From NCBI RefSeq assembly GCF_026619435.1, contig NZ_JAOVZQ010000001.1, positions 1,061,501 to 1,125,500 of the forward strand: a DNA stretch of 64,000 bases, written 5' to 3'. Position 1 is the first letter of the stretch, and the number at the start of each line of letters is the position of its first letter. The notes beneath the pieces are model-generated. The model was not told where the DNA came from, made no database searches, and worked only from the letters and a program-made list of their open reading frames with translations. This DNA comes from Hoeflea ulvae (GTDB lineage: Bacteria > Pseudomonadota > Alphaproteobacteria > Rhizobiales > Rhizobiaceae). The position numbers were made by a program, and so were the translations under genes. Shown in pieces: positions 63,633 to 64,000 of the stretch.

Positions 63633-64000
63633 ATGAAAATTGTAAAGGCCGAAATCTTTGACATCGACTGCCCCAGGCGCAAGTCGTGGCATCCGGTTCT
63701 GCTGCGGCTGACCACGGATGAGGGGCTGACCGGTGTCGGCGAAGCGGCCATGGCCTATGGGGTGGGGCGCAGCGGCGCTGCTCATCTGACGAAAAACCTG
63801 GTGGAATCCTTTGCCCTGGGCGCGGACCCGACGGACACCGAGCTGCTGTGGGAGCGGATGTACCGCGAATCCTTCTGGGGCCTGGGCGGCGGTGCGGTGG
63901 TGTTCGCTGCCATGAGCGCCATCGACATGGCTTGCTGGGACATCAGGGGCAAGGCTGCCGGCCTTCCCGTTTACAAGCTTCTGGGCGGCAAGACCAATCC
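63633..64000 (+). CDS. Mandelate racemase/muconate lactonizing enzyme family protein (partial)
   Basis: The first 122 residues only; the frame leaves the window. The N-terminal capping domain of the enolase superfamily is clear: MKIVKAEIFDIDCPRR, VLLRLTTDEGLTGVGEAAM, MSAIDMACWDIRGKAAGLPVYKLLGG. Most members near GntR/FCD regulators and TRAP transporters are sugar-acid dehydratases (galactonate, mannonate, gluconate type), which is the likely role here. The catalytic barrel with metal ligands and bases is beyond the edge. It starts two bases after the GntR stop. Confidence 0.88.
   Translation, partial: MKIVKAEIFDIDCPRRKSWHPVLLRLTTDEGLTGVGEAAMAYGVGRSGAAHLTKNLVESFALGADPTDTELLWERMYRESFWGLGGGAVVFAAMSAIDMACWDIRGKAAGLPVYKLLGGKTN

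Overview
The window is GC-rich alphaproteobacterial chromosome, most likely from Hyphomicrobiales (Rhizobiales), with a flavour of marine Rhizobiaceae/Phyllobacteriaceae such as Hoeflea. This is an inference from gene content: a PodJ-like polar organiser, the block murA - DUF2948 - hisD - UPF0262 - low-molecular-weight phosphatase - infA - maf - yacG - tRNA-Phe, the ligase-associated DNA-repair set, and many solute importers for sugars, organic acids and osmolytes. I saw no CRISPR array, phage, integrase or intact insertion sequence.

Layout. 1-6.5 kb: podJ-like gene, TauE/SafE exporter, a frameshifted TIGR02186 gene and a DUF3429 gene. 6.5-14.7 kb: DNA-damage set (pdeM and lhr-type helicase on minus; exonuclease and ATP-dependent ligase on plus), with an Rrf2 regulator, an AhpD/CMD protein and a methyltransferase lying between the two halves. 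14.7-29.7 kb: housekeeping and signalling genes: histone-deacetylase-like hydrolase (frameshifted), GGDEF protein, MATE pump, pyrD, a LuxR-type response regulator facing a 1166-residue transporter-kinase hybrid, mscL, an aminotransferase, a crotonase, an unrecognised protein and tRNA-Thr. 29.7-35.4 kb: the conserved murA-to-yacG block, ending at tRNA-Phe.

35.4-64 kb is accessory catabolism. It contains (i) a LysR-linked tripartite tricarboxylate (TctCBA) locus with two unrelated 2-hydroxyacid dehydrogenases and a TIM-barrel isomerase; (ii) an OsmU-type (YehZYXW order) osmoprotectant ABC importer; (iii) a LacI-controlled minus-strand operon of sugar ABC importer, GH63/MGH1-like glycosidase and D-lyxose/D-mannose isomerase, which I propose imports and breaks down an alpha-glycosylglycerate-type compatible solute; and (iv) two TRAP transporters, a SnoaL-like protein, a GntR/FCD regulator and an enolase-superfamily dehydratase cut by the window end, which look like sugar-acid catabolism.

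Four genes (TIGR02186, deacetylase, UPF0262, OsmU permease) each carry one single-base indel in or beside a short homopolymer. Each becomes a normal full-length protein if one base is restored or removed. This points to residual sequencing error rather than four decayed genes, and it creates an apparent 720-residue permease-ATPase fusion that should not be believed. The most useful new observations are regulatory: a 13-bp block shared by both TRAP promoters at the same distance from the -10, a pair of LacI-like half-symmetric sites flanking the glycoside locus, and a tandem 14-bp repeat at 22-bp pitch in front of the GntR gene.
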